64,000 bases of DNA from Paenibacillaceae bacterium (GTDB lineage: Bacteria; Bacillota; Bacilli; Paenibacillales; CANHGK01): contig CANHGK010000013.1 in the NCBI GenBank assembly GCA_947460235.1, positions 1 to 64,000 of the forward strand, read 5' to 3'. Within the stretch, counting starts at the first letter, position 1; the number at the start of each line of letters is the position of its first letter. Below, in pieces: positions 9,140-19,609 of the stretch. Under the pieces are notes generated by a model that was given only the letters and a program-made list of their open reading frames with translations, had not been told where the DNA came from and made no database searches. A program made the position numbers and the translations under genes.

Positions 9140-9679
9140 TCATTTTCCTGGCGGTTTGGGCGGTTGATTCGGATGTGGATGTTGCGTTACATTTTGTTGG
9201 GATTGTTGCTGCATTTGTTTCGCTTGGAACATTTGAAAGCTTTGCCATAATCGTTGACTAATCGGAAAATTGATATGATTAAATTGCGGATTGCGACGCA
9301 GTAAAATACTTAATTCATTCACGAGTTGGAAAACATTCGAGAATTGTTCGCGATCTTCCGATTCGAAAATAAACCCATAATCATATAAATCATCGCTAAT
9401 TTTAATCATCCGTAATACGTGTCCCGATATTTTGTTCACGGTATTTATTAAGTTGAATTCAACCTCATAAACATATAATGATGTGACTGGAAATTTTACA
9501 TCGGATAAAAACCGCATGCCACCAGCACTCAAGTCCAACAAAAGTACAGGAAGTTTTGAACCGACCACATTCACAGAAATTTCAACCGGTTGAAGCATTT
9601 TGACGCGAAAATGTTGCCGGCGGTTATCATCACGCGGCGTTCCACCGGATGACGGAAGTTTTCCTGGTGGCATTCCCAT
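9140..9679 (-). CDS. PilZ domain protein
   Basis: DDNRRQHFRVKMLQPVEI and LLDLSAGGMRFLSD match PilZ RxxxR and D/NxSxxG. Confidence 0.83.
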   Translation of the reverse strand: MGMPPGKLPSSGGTPRDDNRRQHFRVKMLQPVEISVNVVGSKLPVLLLDLSAGGMRFLSDVKFPVTSLYVYEVEFNLINTVNKISGHVLRMIKISDDLYDYGFIFESEDREQFSNVFQLVNELSILLRRNPQFNHINFPISQRLWQSFQMFQAKQMQQQSQQNVTQHPHPNQPPKPPGK

Positions 9680-9697
9680 AACGATGCCTCCTTTTCG

Positions 9698-10291
9698 CTA
9701 TAACGATCTTATGTATTCAGAAACAATAAAAGCGCGAAGCGTGCGAATGTCCTCATTACTGACTGCAAAAAACTCTGCAAGGTACCTCATCCCGTATTCC
9801 ATTGGAAATTGACGTCTTATAATAAACGTAGGTAAGATCCTTTGTTCCCCGCAAAATAAAACGGATTGGTATTGGTGATTCATAATTAACAAGCCATTAT
9901 TCACTTCAATCGAGGATTGCGGCAAGTAAAAAAACACTCCATGTCGACTCACATCTAGTGTGTTGATCACAACTTTTGGAATTTGAGGTAAGTGATGCAG
10001 AACTGCTACCGTCTCAAATCGAAACCGTTGATATAACTTATTTGGATCGAGCGGAATTTTTTGCTCACCAAGTAAAAATATATCTGAGTTCGAAGGAAAC
10101 GTACAAATCAAATTATCTTTCATCTCCAAAATACGCAATTCCGATTTGGAATTGCGATTAAAAATGATCAAATAATCTCCGACTTCATATGGATCCGGAT
10201 CATCAACTTCGATTTCCATATAATCAGTCTTTACGTAGGTTACACGCCCTTCGCACATTTTATCTCCGTATAGAACTTGTACCGTATGCAT
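9698..10291 (-). CDS. PilZ-like (YcgR-like) protein, divergent
   Basis: YQRFRFETVAVLHH and TLDVSRHGVFFYL; same layout as the neighbouring PilZ proteins. Confidence 0.7.
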   Translation of the reverse strand: MHTVQVLYGDKMCEGRVTYVKTDYMEIEVDDPDPYEVGDYLIIFNRNSKSELRILEMKDNLICTFPSNSDIFLLGEQKIPLDPNKLYQRFRFETVAVLHHLPQIPKVVINTLDVSRHGVFFYLPQSSIEVNNGLLIMNHQYQSVLFCGEQRILPTFIIRRQFPMEYGMRYLAEFFAVSNEDIRTLRAFIVSEYIRSL

Positions 10292-10493
10292 TTGAGCACC
10301 ACCTTCCGACCAATGGATGTCGTTAAAACGGGAAGCGTGTATCTTTAGTATATCGATATTTCATAAAAATTGTGAATATAATTTTTCGAATTGGCAATAA
10401 AACTTTCATTCGATTACAATAATATACGAATATTGCCTTCGAACGCATGAACTCCACTCCCAATGGAATCATACAATCGGAGGAGATTACGCG

Positions 10494-11141
10494 ATGAATG
10501 AATCAAAAGAAACGTTACAGTCCTATGAACAACTACCAGAAGAAAACCTCTTAAGTAAAATTCCTTTTATCGATCCTACATCTCATGTTGTTGCATCAAA
10601 TCTTGGTGAATGGGTCAAAATCGGTCCAAATAGCTCGATCGTAGAATCTGACATTGGCGACTATACTTATAATGCCGGTGACAATCAAATTATTTATGCA
10701 ACAATCGGCAACTATTGCTCGATTGCGTCACATGTCCGTATCAATCCAGGCAATCATCCAACATGGCGTGTCACGCAACATCATATGACCTATCGCAAGC
10801 AAATGTATCAATTGGGTACTGATGATGCTGATTTTTTCAACTGGATACGAACACATCGTGTCATTATTGGTCACGATGTATGGATTGGACATGGTGTTGT
10901 GATTATGCCAGGAATCACGATCGGAACGGGCGCAGTCATCGGTTCCGGTGCTGTCGTTACGAAATCAGTACAACCTTATGAAGTCGTTGTCGGTATCCCC
11001 GCAAAACCAATTAAGAAACGGTTTTCCAACGATGTCATCGCTAAATTATTGGCGAGTGAATGGTGGAAATGGCCAAGAGAAGAATTAGAAGCTCGTTTTG
11101 AAGAACTTAATAATTTAGAACTCTTTTTGAGCAAACATTAA
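10494..11141 (+). CDS. CatB/XAT-type left-handed beta-helix acyltransferase
   Basis: Hexapeptide repeats; IIGHDVWIGHGVVIMPGITIGTGAVIGSGAVVTKSVQPYEVVVGIPAKPIKKRF. Confidence 0.88.
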   Translation: MNESKETLQSYEQLPEENLLSKIPFIDPTSHVVASNLGEWVKIGPNSSIVESDIGDYTYNAGDNQIIYATIGNYCSIASHVRINPGNHPTWRVTQHHMTYRKQMYQLGTDDADFFNWIRTHRVIIGHDVWIGHGVVIMPGITIGTGAVIGSGAVVTKSVQPYEVVVGIPAKPIKKRFSNDVIAKLLASEWWKWPREELEARFEELNNLELFLSKH

Positions 11142-11167
11142 TCTACAAATGAAAGTAGGAACGTTCG

Positions 11168-12337
11168 ATGTTCGAAATGTCACAACGGTTAAAAGAATTG
11201 CCAGAGCAATTTTTTGCAAATTTGGTGAAACAGGTATCGGTAGCCATCAATGCTGGCCATGATGTCATAAATTTAGGTCAAGGCAGTCCAGACTTGCCAA
11301 CTCCCCCGCACATTGTTGAAGCGATGCAACATGCGGTTACAAAGCCTATTCACCACCGTTATGCACCATTTCGCGGACATACGTCCCTAAAAGAAGCAAT
11401 CGCGAAACGATATTTCGAAGATTATGGTGTCATACTCGATCCTGAAAAGGAAGTAGCCTTGTTATTTGGAGGCAAAACCGGATTAATCGAAATAAGTCAA
11501 TGTTTACTAGATCCAGGAGACGTATGTCTCGTCCCCGATCCAGGATATCCAGACTATTGGTCAGGTGTCGTAATGGCAGGCGCAAAAATGGAAATGATGC
11601 CTCTTCGCGAATCAAACGATTATTTGCCGGATTACACTGCAATATCTCCTACAGCTGTCGACAAAGCAAAATTAATGTTCGTCAATTATCCGAACAACCC
11701 AACTGGTGCGATTGCAACCAATGAATTTTATGAAGAAACCGTTGCATTCGCAGCGAAGCATGGCATCGCCGTTTGTAGTGATTTCGCGTATGGAGCAATT
11801 GGATTCGATGGCAAACGTCCAATTTCTTTCCTTGCAACACCAGGCGCAAAAGAAGTTGGAATCGAATGTTATACGATGTCTAAAACCTATAATATGGCTG
11901 GATGGCGCGTCGGTTTTGCCGTAGGTAATGCCAAGTTAATCGAAATGATCGATTTGATTCAAGATCATTATTACTGCAGTTTGTTTGGTGCAATTCAAGA
12001 AGCAGCAACGGTTGCGTTAACGTATGACCAATCATGCGTACGCAATTTGAATTCGATCTATGAAAAAAGACGCCAGGTATTATCTGATGCATTAAACGAA
12101 ATCGGTTGGCATGCGAAACCACCTGCAGGTTCATTTTTTGCTTGGTTACCGACTCCTAAAGGCATGACCTCAACTTATTTTACTGAATATGTTCTTCGCG
12201 AAGCCAATGTCATGTTCGCACCAGGGATCGGTTTTGGTTCGTATGGCGAAGGATTCGTCCGCTGTGCCCTATTAGCCGAAGAACATCGAATTCGAGAAGC
12301 GATTGCAAGAATTGGTAAATTGAATTTATTCTCATAA
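11168..12337 (+). CDS. PLP-dependent class I/II aminotransferase, MtnE-like
   Basis: LGQGSPDLPTPPHI, VNYPNNPTGA, TMSKTYNMAGWRVGF PLP-lysine motif. Confidence 0.88.
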   Translation: MFEMSQRLKELPEQFFANLVKQVSVAINAGHDVINLGQGSPDLPTPPHIVEAMQHAVTKPIHHRYAPFRGHTSLKEAIAKRYFEDYGVILDPEKEVALLFGGKTGLIEISQCLLDPGDVCLVPDPGYPDYWSGVVMAGAKMEMMPLRESNDYLPDYTAISPTAVDKAKLMFVNYPNNPTGAIATNEFYEETVAFAAKHGIAVCSDFAYGAIGFDGKRPISFLATPGAKEVGIECYTMSKTYNMAGWRVGFAVGNAKLIEMIDLIQDHYYCSLFGAIQEAATVALTYDQSCVRNLNSIYEKRRQVLSDALNEIGWHAKPPAGSFFAWLPTPKGMTSTYFTEYVLREANVMFAPGIGFGSYGEGFVRCALLAEEHRIREAIARIGKLNLFS

Positions 12338-12345
12338 TACAAATT

Positions 12346-12399
12346 CAGCCCAAAATCTTGGATGCAAATGGCGTCCTTTGATTTACGGGCTGTTTTTTT
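12346..12399 (+). terminator. Rho-independent terminator
   Basis: CAGCCC...GGGCTG followed by TTTTTTT. Confidence 0.75.
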
Positions 12400-12742
12400 C
12401 ATCATTTGATTGTGCTGCATGTTCGTCAACATTTTTTTGATTTTGATCAGTTGTCGATTGCAAATTTGATATAACACTTGGTGAACTTGCAGGGACTTGT
12501 ACCGTTTTCATCATCGTCTTTGCGGTATATTGAAGACGTTCCCAATTCATTGAGACAAAATTACTCATCTTCTCATTTGATTTCCATTGAAGTACGGTAG
12601 AAACAATAGTTTGAGTCGTTTGTTTCAATGGTGCTAACCAATCCGTACCCGCTTGAGGTAAAAGCCACATCCGAACAATCACGATTAATAAGAGCATTAT
12701 TTGCGCTCCGCGCCACATCCATCGTACATTTTGCCAGACCAT
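12383..12742 (-). CDS. Hypothetical single-TM protein (119 aa)
   Basis: One N-terminal hydrophobic helix; GGAGGG RBS and promoter upstream. Confidence 0.65.
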   Translation of the reverse strand: MVWQNVRWMWRGAQIMLLLIVIVRMWLLPQAGTDWLAPLKQTTQTIVSTVLQWKSNEKMSNFVSMNWERLQYTAKTMMKTVQVPASSPSVISNLQSTTDQNQKNVDEHAAQSNDEKNSP

Positions 12743-12758
12743 TGACTTCCCTCCTCAA

Positions 12759-12813
12759 TTGTAAGCGTTTACTTCTCTCTACTTTTATACAATGCATTTG
12801 CATTTACAGTCAA
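12759..12813 (-). promoter_or_regulatory. SigA-type promoter followed by a near-consensus cre-like palindrome
   Basis: Minus strand TTGACT-18 nt-TATAAA (12784..12813), then AGTAAACGCTTACAA (12759..12773) just upstream of the RBS. Confidence 0.6.
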
Positions 12814-12849
12814 TAGAGAATTTTCTGTTAACTTAGCACAAACAAAACA

Positions 12850-12892
12850 AAAAATAACCGGCAGCAACATTTTCATGTGCATTACGGTTATC
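12850..12892 (-). terminator. Rho-independent terminator
   Basis: Minus strand ATAACCG...CGGTTATTTTTTG. Confidence 0.65.
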
Positions 12893-13652
12893 GATGATCA
12901 ATATAGTTTATTAAGTTATTATTATCCCAGTACGTTTTTTTGTTTACCGTATATGCTACTGCATATTCAACATTTTTGGCATTTGTGTCGACTGGAAGTT
13001 TGAATGTCCAACGTTCCACATTATCCGAATTATTCGCATCACCAAGCGTCTCTGTAAATTTAGCGAATGCGACTTTTTTCGTGATCCAACGATCTGTTGT
13101 GTACGTAATTTTAACGGTTTTAGGATATCCAAGATTACGAACTATCACAGTGCCATTTACTGCATTTTCCGTCCAATCAAATGTTGAAGCTTCGACTGCG
13201 ACATTGCGATTACCGAGTACAACATTGTTCATGTCTGCATCCAACGTGTAATCTGCGTAGTTGTTATTATCCCAAAATGTTTTACCTGCCGTTTTGAAAC
13301 GAATCGCGAACGTTAATCCTTTTTCACCAACATTTACTTTGTTGATATTCGTTTTGAAGGTCCACAATTCATGTCCGTTTTCGAGTGGCATTTTGTAGTT
13401 TGCTTCAATCAAACCACCTGCAGCATCACCATTCCAAGTAATTGCAACTTGTTTTTTGAATGCGATGTTTATAATTTCGACTTGCCCAGATAATGTGTAA
13501 TAATAATGATTGTCGATCAACTGAGCTTTAATCAATTTTACGGGTGACGATGCAACGACTTCTTCTTGCGTTGGTTCTGCTGCAAACACAACTGGTTGAA
13601 CCATTGTGAATACAAGCATAGCAACTAACATTGCTTTGAACATTGTTTTCAT
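12888..13652 (-). CDS. Secreted protein with two tandem CBM21-like domains
   Basis: Signal peptide then two copies of a module ending in FAIRFKTAGKTFWDNNNYADYTL / YAVAYTVNKKTYWDNNNLINYI, the CBM21 signature; no catalytic domain. Confidence 0.78.
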   Translation of the reverse strand: MKTMFKAMLVAMLVFTMVQPVVFAAEPTQEEVVASSPVKLIKAQLIDNHYYYTLSGQVEIINIAFKKQVAITWNGDAAGGLIEANYKMPLENGHELWTFKTNINKVNVGEKGLTFAIRFKTAGKTFWDNNNYADYTLDADMNNVVLGNRNVAVEASTFDWTENAVNGTVIVRNLGYPKTVKITYTTDRWITKKVAFAKFTETLGDANNSDNVERWTFKLPVDTNAKNVEYAVAYTVNKKTYWDNNNLINYIDHR

Positions 13653-13885
13653 CTTTCTCTCTCCTTTTAATTGTAACATGTTTTTTCTTTCTGAAAAAAT
13701 CATACTACATTTTCATTAAATATGAAAGATTATGAAAATGTTTTCAATGATGTTTCCGTTTTCATTGTGTCTTTCATGTGACGTGTATAATGAGTACATT
13801 TTATATGCGAATAAATTGCCTAACCTCGTGCAGATTTGGTATTTTAAATAGATAAATCTTTTCATTTCATTGGAGGTGCTTGACC

Positions 13886-14995
13886 ATGGGCAACCGGATC
13901 GTGGTAAAAATCGGGAGCAGTTCGTTAACTTCAGCGAACGGCGGCCTACATCGCGAACGGATTGCGTTTTACACAGCAGAAATCGCCGCTGTGAAACAAC
14001 GTGGTTATGAAGTCGTATTGGTAACATCAGGAGCTGTTGCCGCAGGATTTAGCGTTCTCGGGTATCCGCAACGACCGAAAGAAGTTCATGATAAACAAGC
14101 AAGCGCTGCTGTTGGCCAAGCGCTGTTAATGCAAGCGTATCAAGAGGCACTAGCCACGCATCAACTTATCGGTGGTCAACTCTTATTGACGCGCGGAGAT
14201 TTTGCCTCGAGAAGACGAACTCATTATGCATCGATGACCCTTGAGACATTATTAAATCGAGGTGCGATCCCCATTATTAATGAAAATGACTGTGTTTCGA
14301 TCGATGAATTGAAATTCGGAGATAATGATTTGTTATCCGCGCTGGTTAGCCAATTGGTAAATGCAGATCGACTTTTTATTTTGACCGATACCGATGGATT
14401 ATATACGGCAGATCCGCGCAAAGATCCCACCGCAACACGTATCGAGAAAGTCGAACGCATTGATGATGACTTTCTTGCAATGGCTGGGGGAACAGGAAGT
14501 TCGGTTGGCACTGGTGGAATGAGATCCAAATTACTCGCTGCACAAACTGCAACGCGATGTGGAACGGATGTTTTTGTTGGTCGAGTTACCGAACGCGGAG
14601 AATTGATCGATGCGGTCGACGGAAAAGGAAAAGGTACGATTTTCGCGAAAGAACCGGTTACTGCATCACGTAAAAAACAATGGGTCGGATTTTTATCAAC
14701 GCCTCGAGGTAAAATCGTTATCGATACTGGTGCGGCTGAAGCACTTTTGAATAAAGGAAGAAGTTTATTGCCTGCCGGCGTCAAATCCGCAGAAGGCGTA
14801 TTTCGTCAAGGTGATGTCCTAGAAGTTTATACGGAGGATGGGATATCCATCGGCCGAGGTATTTGCAATTATACATCTGAAAGCATTCGTAGCGTTTATG
14901 GTTTATCCAGTGATGCTGTACGCACACAATTCCCAGAACAACATCGCGTCGAAGTCATCCACCGCGACGAGTGGATGCCGATGGAAGGAGTCTAA
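13886..14995 (+). CDS. proB: Glutamate 5-kinase with PUA domain
   Basis: VVKIGSSSL, NENDCVSIDELKFGDNDLLSALVS, GTGGMRSKLLAA motifs; C-terminal PUA. Confidence 0.95.
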   Translation: MGNRIVVKIGSSSLTSANGGLHRERIAFYTAEIAAVKQRGYEVVLVTSGAVAAGFSVLGYPQRPKEVHDKQASAAVGQALLMQAYQEALATHQLIGGQLLLTRGDFASRRRTHYASMTLETLLNRGAIPIINENDCVSIDELKFGDNDLLSALVSQLVNADRLFILTDTDGLYTADPRKDPTATRIEKVERIDDDFLAMAGGTGSSVGTGGMRSKLLAAQTATRCGTDVFVGRVTERGELIDAVDGKGKGTIFAKEPVTASRKKQWVGFLSTPRGKIVIDTGAAEALLNKGRSLLPAGVKSAEGVFRQGDVLEVYTEDGISIGRGICNYTSESIRSVYGLSSDAVRTQFPEQHRVEVIHRDEWMPMEGV

Positions 14996-14998
14996 ACA

Positions 14999-16246
14999 AT
15001 GAGAACGGTTCGTGAACAAGCCCTTGCCGCAAAACAAGCAAAAGCGAAACTACAACAGGCAACAACTATGCAAAAAAATGAATTGTTGCTTGAGATGGCG
15101 GATCGTTTAATTGCCGCTGAGGCTTATTTAATGGAAGCAAACGAAAAAGATTTGGACAATGGACGCACAAATGGCATGAGCACTTCCCTACTCGATCGAT
15201 TGTCATTAAACAAAACTCGCATTGAGGCGATGGCTGAAGGCTTGCGGCAAATTGCCGATTTACCAGACCCTATTGGTACCGTGTTAAGTGAGATTGAACG
15301 TCCCAATGGACTTCGCATCGAACAATTGCGCGTACCAATCGGTGTGATCGGAATGATTTATGAAGCACGGCCTAATGTAACCGTTGACGCTGCAGGGCTA
15401 TCCCTCAAAACAGGAAATGCGGTTGTTTTGCGCGGCGGTACTGCGGCATTGAATACAAATGTTGCGCTTGTAGGGGTGTTACACGGTGCGCTCAAAGCGT
15501 GTAACTTACCAACAGATGCACTTCAATATGTTGAAGATCCCGACCGTAAATCAGTCGATGAATTATTAACCGCGAACGGATTAGTTGATGTTGTGATTCC
15601 ACGCGGCGGACGTTCATTAATTCAACATGTCGTCAAACACGCTACCGTTCCAGCGATTGAAACTGGCGAAGGAATTTGTCATACATTTCTTGACGAAACT
15701 GCTGATCCAGCAATGGCACGCAACATCGTCCTTAATGCTAAAGTACAGCGTCCCTCCGTTTGTAACTCACTAGAAACGCTATTGATCCACCGTGATTTTG
15801 CGACACGTGAATGGCCAGAACTTGCAAAATATTTACAAGAAGCAGGCGTTGAATTGCGCGGAGATGCTCGCGCAGCATCAATTGCACATGGTGTTACTCC
15901 TGCAGTAGATGAGGATTGGTCAACGGAATATTTGGATTTGATTTTGAGCGTAGCGATCGTTGATTCCCTTGACGAGGCGATGGAACATATCCGCAACTAT
16001 GGTACGTTGCATTCGGAATGTATCGTAACTGAAAATGACGAACATGCAATTCGCTTCTTAAACGAAGTGGATGCTGCAGCTGTGTACCATAATGCTTCTA
16101 CCCGATTTACTGATGGCTTTGAATTTGGGTTTGGCGCAGAAATCGGTATCAGCACTCAGAAATTACATGCACGCGGTCCAATGGGCTTGCCCGCATTAAC
16201 TACGGTTCAATATCGTATTCACGGAAATGGTCAGGTGCGCAAATGA
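14999..16246 (+). CDS. proA: Glutamate-5-semialdehyde dehydrogenase
   Basis: IGMIYEARPNVTVDAAGLSLKTGNAVVLRGG; ETGEGICHTFLD; VYHNASTRFTDGFEFGFGAEIGISTQKLHARGPMGL. Confidence 0.96.
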   Translation: MRTVREQALAAKQAKAKLQQATTMQKNELLLEMADRLIAAEAYLMEANEKDLDNGRTNGMSTSLLDRLSLNKTRIEAMAEGLRQIADLPDPIGTVLSEIERPNGLRIEQLRVPIGVIGMIYEARPNVTVDAAGLSLKTGNAVVLRGGTAALNTNVALVGVLHGALKACNLPTDALQYVEDPDRKSVDELLTANGLVDVVIPRGGRSLIQHVVKHATVPAIETGEGICHTFLDETADPAMARNIVLNAKVQRPSVCNSLETLLIHRDFATREWPELAKYLQEAGVELRGDARAASIAHGVTPAVDEDWSTEYLDLILSVAIVDSLDEAMEHIRNYGTLHSECIVTENDEHAIRFLNEVDAAAVYHNASTRFTDGFEFGFGAEIGISTQKLHARGPMGLPALTTVQYRIHGNGQVRK

Positions 16247-17142
16247 GTTTAGATAGCGGATTAACACATAAGAAAATTTGTTTTGTCGGTGCAGGTTCGA
16301 TGGCGGAAGCGATCATGAAAGGTTTGATCGAGAAACGCGTAGCACTACCCGCAGATATTTCAGTCATTAATCGCCAGGACCAGGAACGGTTACAATTTTT
16401 ACAGGAATTTTACGGTGTACAAGTGCGAACTGATGAATCTTCCGTTGCCAGCTTTTTGGGGGAGGCTGATTTGGTCGTTTTAGCGATGAAACCGAAAGAT
16501 GCGGCCGTAGCAATTTCTTCGATCCGACATCACTTAACCCATCACCCGCTGATCGTGAGCGTTCTTGCCGGAGTTTCTATTCAATCAATTCAGCAACTCG
16601 TTCAAGGAGACCATACGACATCTACACGTATTCCGGTCGTTCGCACAATGCCTAATACATCAAGTACCATCGGACTTGGAATGACAGGCGTTGCCTATTC
16701 CACTGAAGTAACTGAAGATCAAAAAGATCTCGCCTTTGATTTATTTGAAGCGGTCGGTGAAGTCGCACTCGTGGAAGAAGATCAATTGCATATCGTAACT
16801 GGAATGTCTGGAAGCGGACCGGCGTATATCTATTTAATGATGGAATCGATGATTTCCGCTGGAATCGCCAATGGATTATCAGAAGAAATGGCAATACAAT
16901 TAACAACACAAACCGTTCTAGGCGCTGCTAATATGGTCAAGACAACTGCTGAACAACCCGATGTTTTGCGAAAAAAAGTAACGTCCCCTAACGGTACTAC
17001 CCAAGCAGCCATTGAAACGATGCAAGGTCTTGGCTATGAAGAAATGATTTTGAAAGCGATCACCCGTGCAACTGAGCGTTCTCGTGAACTTGGTACTATG
17101 ATTGAAAATCAATTGAGCGTTACAAGTGGCGAAAGTAACTAA
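16243..17142 (+). CDS. proC: Pyrroline-5-carboxylate reductase
   Basis: Rossmann GAGSMAEAIMKG; MSGSGPAYIYLMMESM; TSPNGTTQAAIETM. Confidence 0.95.
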   Translation: MSLDSGLTHKKICFVGAGSMAEAIMKGLIEKRVALPADISVINRQDQERLQFLQEFYGVQVRTDESSVASFLGEADLVVLAMKPKDAAVAISSIRHHLTHHPLIVSVLAGVSIQSIQQLVQGDHTTSTRIPVVRTMPNTSSTIGLGMTGVAYSTEVTEDQKDLAFDLFEAVGEVALVEEDQLHIVTGMSGSGPAYIYLMMESMISAGIANGLSEEMAIQLTTQTVLGAANMVKTTAEQPDVLRKKVTSPNGTTQAAIETMQGLGYEEMILKAITRATERSRELGTMIENQLSVTSGESN

Positions 17143-17189
17143 AGGATTGTAACGTTCCGCGATCGAGATGCCAAATCCAATTTAAAACA

Positions 17190-17237
17190 AAAAAAGGTTA
17201 ACTTTGCTGCCGAAGCAGTTCAGTTAACCTTTTTTTG
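17190..17237. terminator. Bidirectional terminator between proC and dnaD
   Basis: AAAAAAAGGTTAACT...AGTTAACCTTTTTTT. Confidence 0.85.
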
Positions 17238-17257
17238 TTGTTCCATGATCGGTCATT

Positions 17258-18133
17258 CTATTCTTTGTTGTTTTGTTGAAATCGTTTAACGTCTTCTTTC
17301 GTACGCAAATTATTCGTACGCCAATCCAGTAAAATTTTATCGATATAACGGAAATTAAGTTTGTTATTAAACACGGCTTCGCGAAGTGCCATCATTACCA
17401 ATGTTTCGCCTACTTTATCTTTATCTAACCATTGACTAATTGTTTCGCGTTCCATCGGTGTAATTGGTCGAGCAAATTCTTCTTCGAACACACTGAAAAT
17501 ATCAGGCATCCCTGCTGGTTTCGTAACTCCGGAATGATTAATTCCCCCAAGTGAAGGTCCCAAACGAGGTGGCGGAAGTACAATCGGCGCACCAGCGGGT
17601 CTGTTTGGCGGAGTTTTGGATTGTGGCATTTGATTCGTTCTACCGGGAGTTACATTAACTTGTGGTATAGGAACTATTTTCTCCGCTGAGGTAGAAAACC
17701 CAGATGCAGCCACCTTGGGAACAGGGTTGTCTGCAGCATTTTGTTTGAACTGTTGCATCATATTGTCCGCAGCCCAAGCCTGACCGATCCGATTCCATAA
17801 AGGCCCTAAATCATAACGATCCGTGTGCATCCCACTTTGACCGTCGACACCGCTCTCCAACTTGATCCAGCCATTTTTCATTAATTTATGCAAGGTGGAC
17901 GCAAGTACATCCGGCTTCAACGCAGTCCTCGCTTGCAATTGCTCCATACTTGGCAAGTCCGTGCGGTCGATTTGTTGAAATGCAATCAACTGCAATAACA
18001 ACACCAATTCAGTGTCGTTTAAGGATAATTTGGTATACCATTTTAACAGTGGAAATGGAACACTTACAATACCCGACGTCAGAGCGGATGCAAATCCGGT
18101 CGCTGTCTGATCTTCAATTTGATCATCAAACAT
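17258..18133 (-). CDS. dnaD: DnaD family replication initiation protein
   Basis: N-terminal DnaD wHTH and C-terminal DnaB_2 region (VFEEEFARPITPMERETISQWLDK...LNFRYIDKILLDWRTNNLRTKEDV). Confidence 0.88.
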   Translation of the reverse strand: MFDDQIEDQTATGFASALTSGIVSVPFPLLKWYTKLSLNDTELVLLLQLIAFQQIDRTDLPSMEQLQARTALKPDVLASTLHKLMKNGWIKLESGVDGQSGMHTDRYDLGPLWNRIGQAWAADNMMQQFKQNAADNPVPKVAASGFSTSAEKIVPIPQVNVTPGRTNQMPQSKTPPNRPAGAPIVLPPPRLGPSLGGINHSGVTKPAGMPDIFSVFEEEFARPITPMERETISQWLDKDKVGETLVMMALREAVFNNKLNFRYIDKILLDWRTNNLRTKEDVKRFQQNNKE

Positions 18134-18177
18134 GAACTCCCTCACCTCTTTGCGTTCACAATATCAATGCCAATTCA

Positions 18178-19479
18178 TTACGGATAGAAACGATATAACA
18201 TGCGTGGAAACGCAATCGTTTCACGCACGTGATCTAACCCACAAATCCATGCAACCAAACGTTCGAGGCCAAGTCCAAATCCACCATGCGGAACGGTACC
18301 ATACTTACGCAAATCCAAGTACCATGCATAATCTGCAACCGGCATTCCATGTTCTTCGAATCTTGCTGCCAACAATTCTGGGTCATCAATCCGCTGTGAT
18401 CCGCCGATAATTTCGCCGTATCCTTCTGGCGCAAGTAAATCCGCACATTCAACAACTTCTGGCCGATCCGGCTTTGGTTTCATATAAAAAGCTTTAATCC
18501 CCGCGGGATAATGTGTAATAAATACCGGACTGGAATGATGATCGGCAATCGCCGTTTCATGCGGTGAACCAAAATCATCACCCCATGAGATTTCATGTCC
18601 TTGCGATTGCAACCAAGCGATAGCATCATCGTACGTAATTCTTGGGAACGGCTGTAACACCGCCTCTAACTTCGTGCGATCCCGTTCCAATTTGGATAGC
18701 TCATCCGTGCAATTCTCTAAAATTGTGCGCACTGCATGTTGTACAAGTCGTTCTTGTAGCAACAAATTATCGTCCAAATCAATAAATGCCATCTCTGGTT
18801 CTAACATCCAAAATTCTAACAAATGTCTGCGTGTTTTGGATTTTTCGGCACGAAACGTTGGACCAAATGAATATACGCGTCCAAGCGCCATCGCCGCCGC
18901 TTCCATATATAACTGACCGCTTTGCGTCAAATACGCGTCCTGATCAAAATAATTCGTATGAAACAAATCTGACGTTCCTTCGCATGCCGACGGAGTCAAA
19001 ATTGGCGGATCCACACGAGTAAAACCATCTGAATTCAGAAACGATTGAATTGACTCCATCAAAACAGCGCGAATGCGCATAATCGCCGTTTGACGTGGCG
19101 TGCGTAACCATAAATGGCGATGGTCCATCAGAAAATCCGTACCATGTTCCTTCGGTGTGATCGGATATCCTTGAGCAACCTGAATGACCTCAATCTCGAT
19201 TACATCAAGCTCGTAGCCACTAGGACTTCTCGGTTCCGCACGAACGGAGCCAATGCACCACAGTGAACTTTCCTGAGTAAGCGACGAAGCCTTTTCCCAT
19301 ACTAATGCGGACACTTGTGCCTTCGATAGTACCGCCTGTATGCGGCCACTACCATCACGAAGTTGTAAAAATATAATTTTACCACTGGAGCGTTTATGTG
19401 CCATCCATGCACCAAGACGCACCGTTTGGCCATCCCGCGCAGCAATTTGTGAGATCATTACCGTTTGTTCGTCTCTCAT
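18178..19479 (-). CDS. asnS: Asparaginyl-tRNA synthetase
   Basis: OB-fold anticodon domain and class II motifs ([45 protein letters not shown]). Confidence 0.93.
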   Translation of the reverse strand: MRDEQTVMISQIAARDGQTVRLGAWMAHKRSSGKIIFLQLRDGSGRIQAVLSKAQVSALVWEKASSLTQESSLWCIGSVRAEPRSPSGYELDVIEIEVIQVAQGYPITPKEHGTDFLMDHRHLWLRTPRQTAIMRIRAVLMESIQSFLNSDGFTRVDPPILTPSACEGTSDLFHTNYFDQDAYLTQSGQLYMEAAAMALGRVYSFGPTFRAEKSKTRRHLLEFWMLEPEMAFIDLDDNLLLQERLVQHAVRTILENCTDELSKLERDRTKLEAVLQPFPRITYDDAIAWLQSQGHEISWGDDFGSPHETAIADHHSSPVFITHYPAGIKAFYMKPKPDRPEVVECADLLAPEGYGEIIGGSQRIDDPELLAARFEEHGMPVADYAWYLDLRKYGTVPHGGFGLGLERLVAWICGLDHVRETIAFPRMLYRFYP

Positions 19480-19543
19480 CCGAACTCCCCCTACATCTGC
19501 TTTTTATGAAGCAAAAATATGCCGAAGACCGTTAATTTGGAAC

Positions 19544-19585
19544 AAAAAAGCCTCTTTGTATCTTACCACAAAGAAGGCTTTAATT
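19544..19585 (-). terminator. Rho-independent terminator after cyoE/ctaB
   Basis: Minus strand AAAGCCTTCTTTGT...ACAAAGAGGCTTTTTT. Confidence 0.8.
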
Positions 19586-19609
19586 TTATACAATCTAGAT
19601 GAAATTCGA

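Noticed and set aside
13704-13885. Possible proline T-box upstream of proB
   Set aside because: I could not find a T-box consensus or a convincing terminator/antiterminator pair in this short leader
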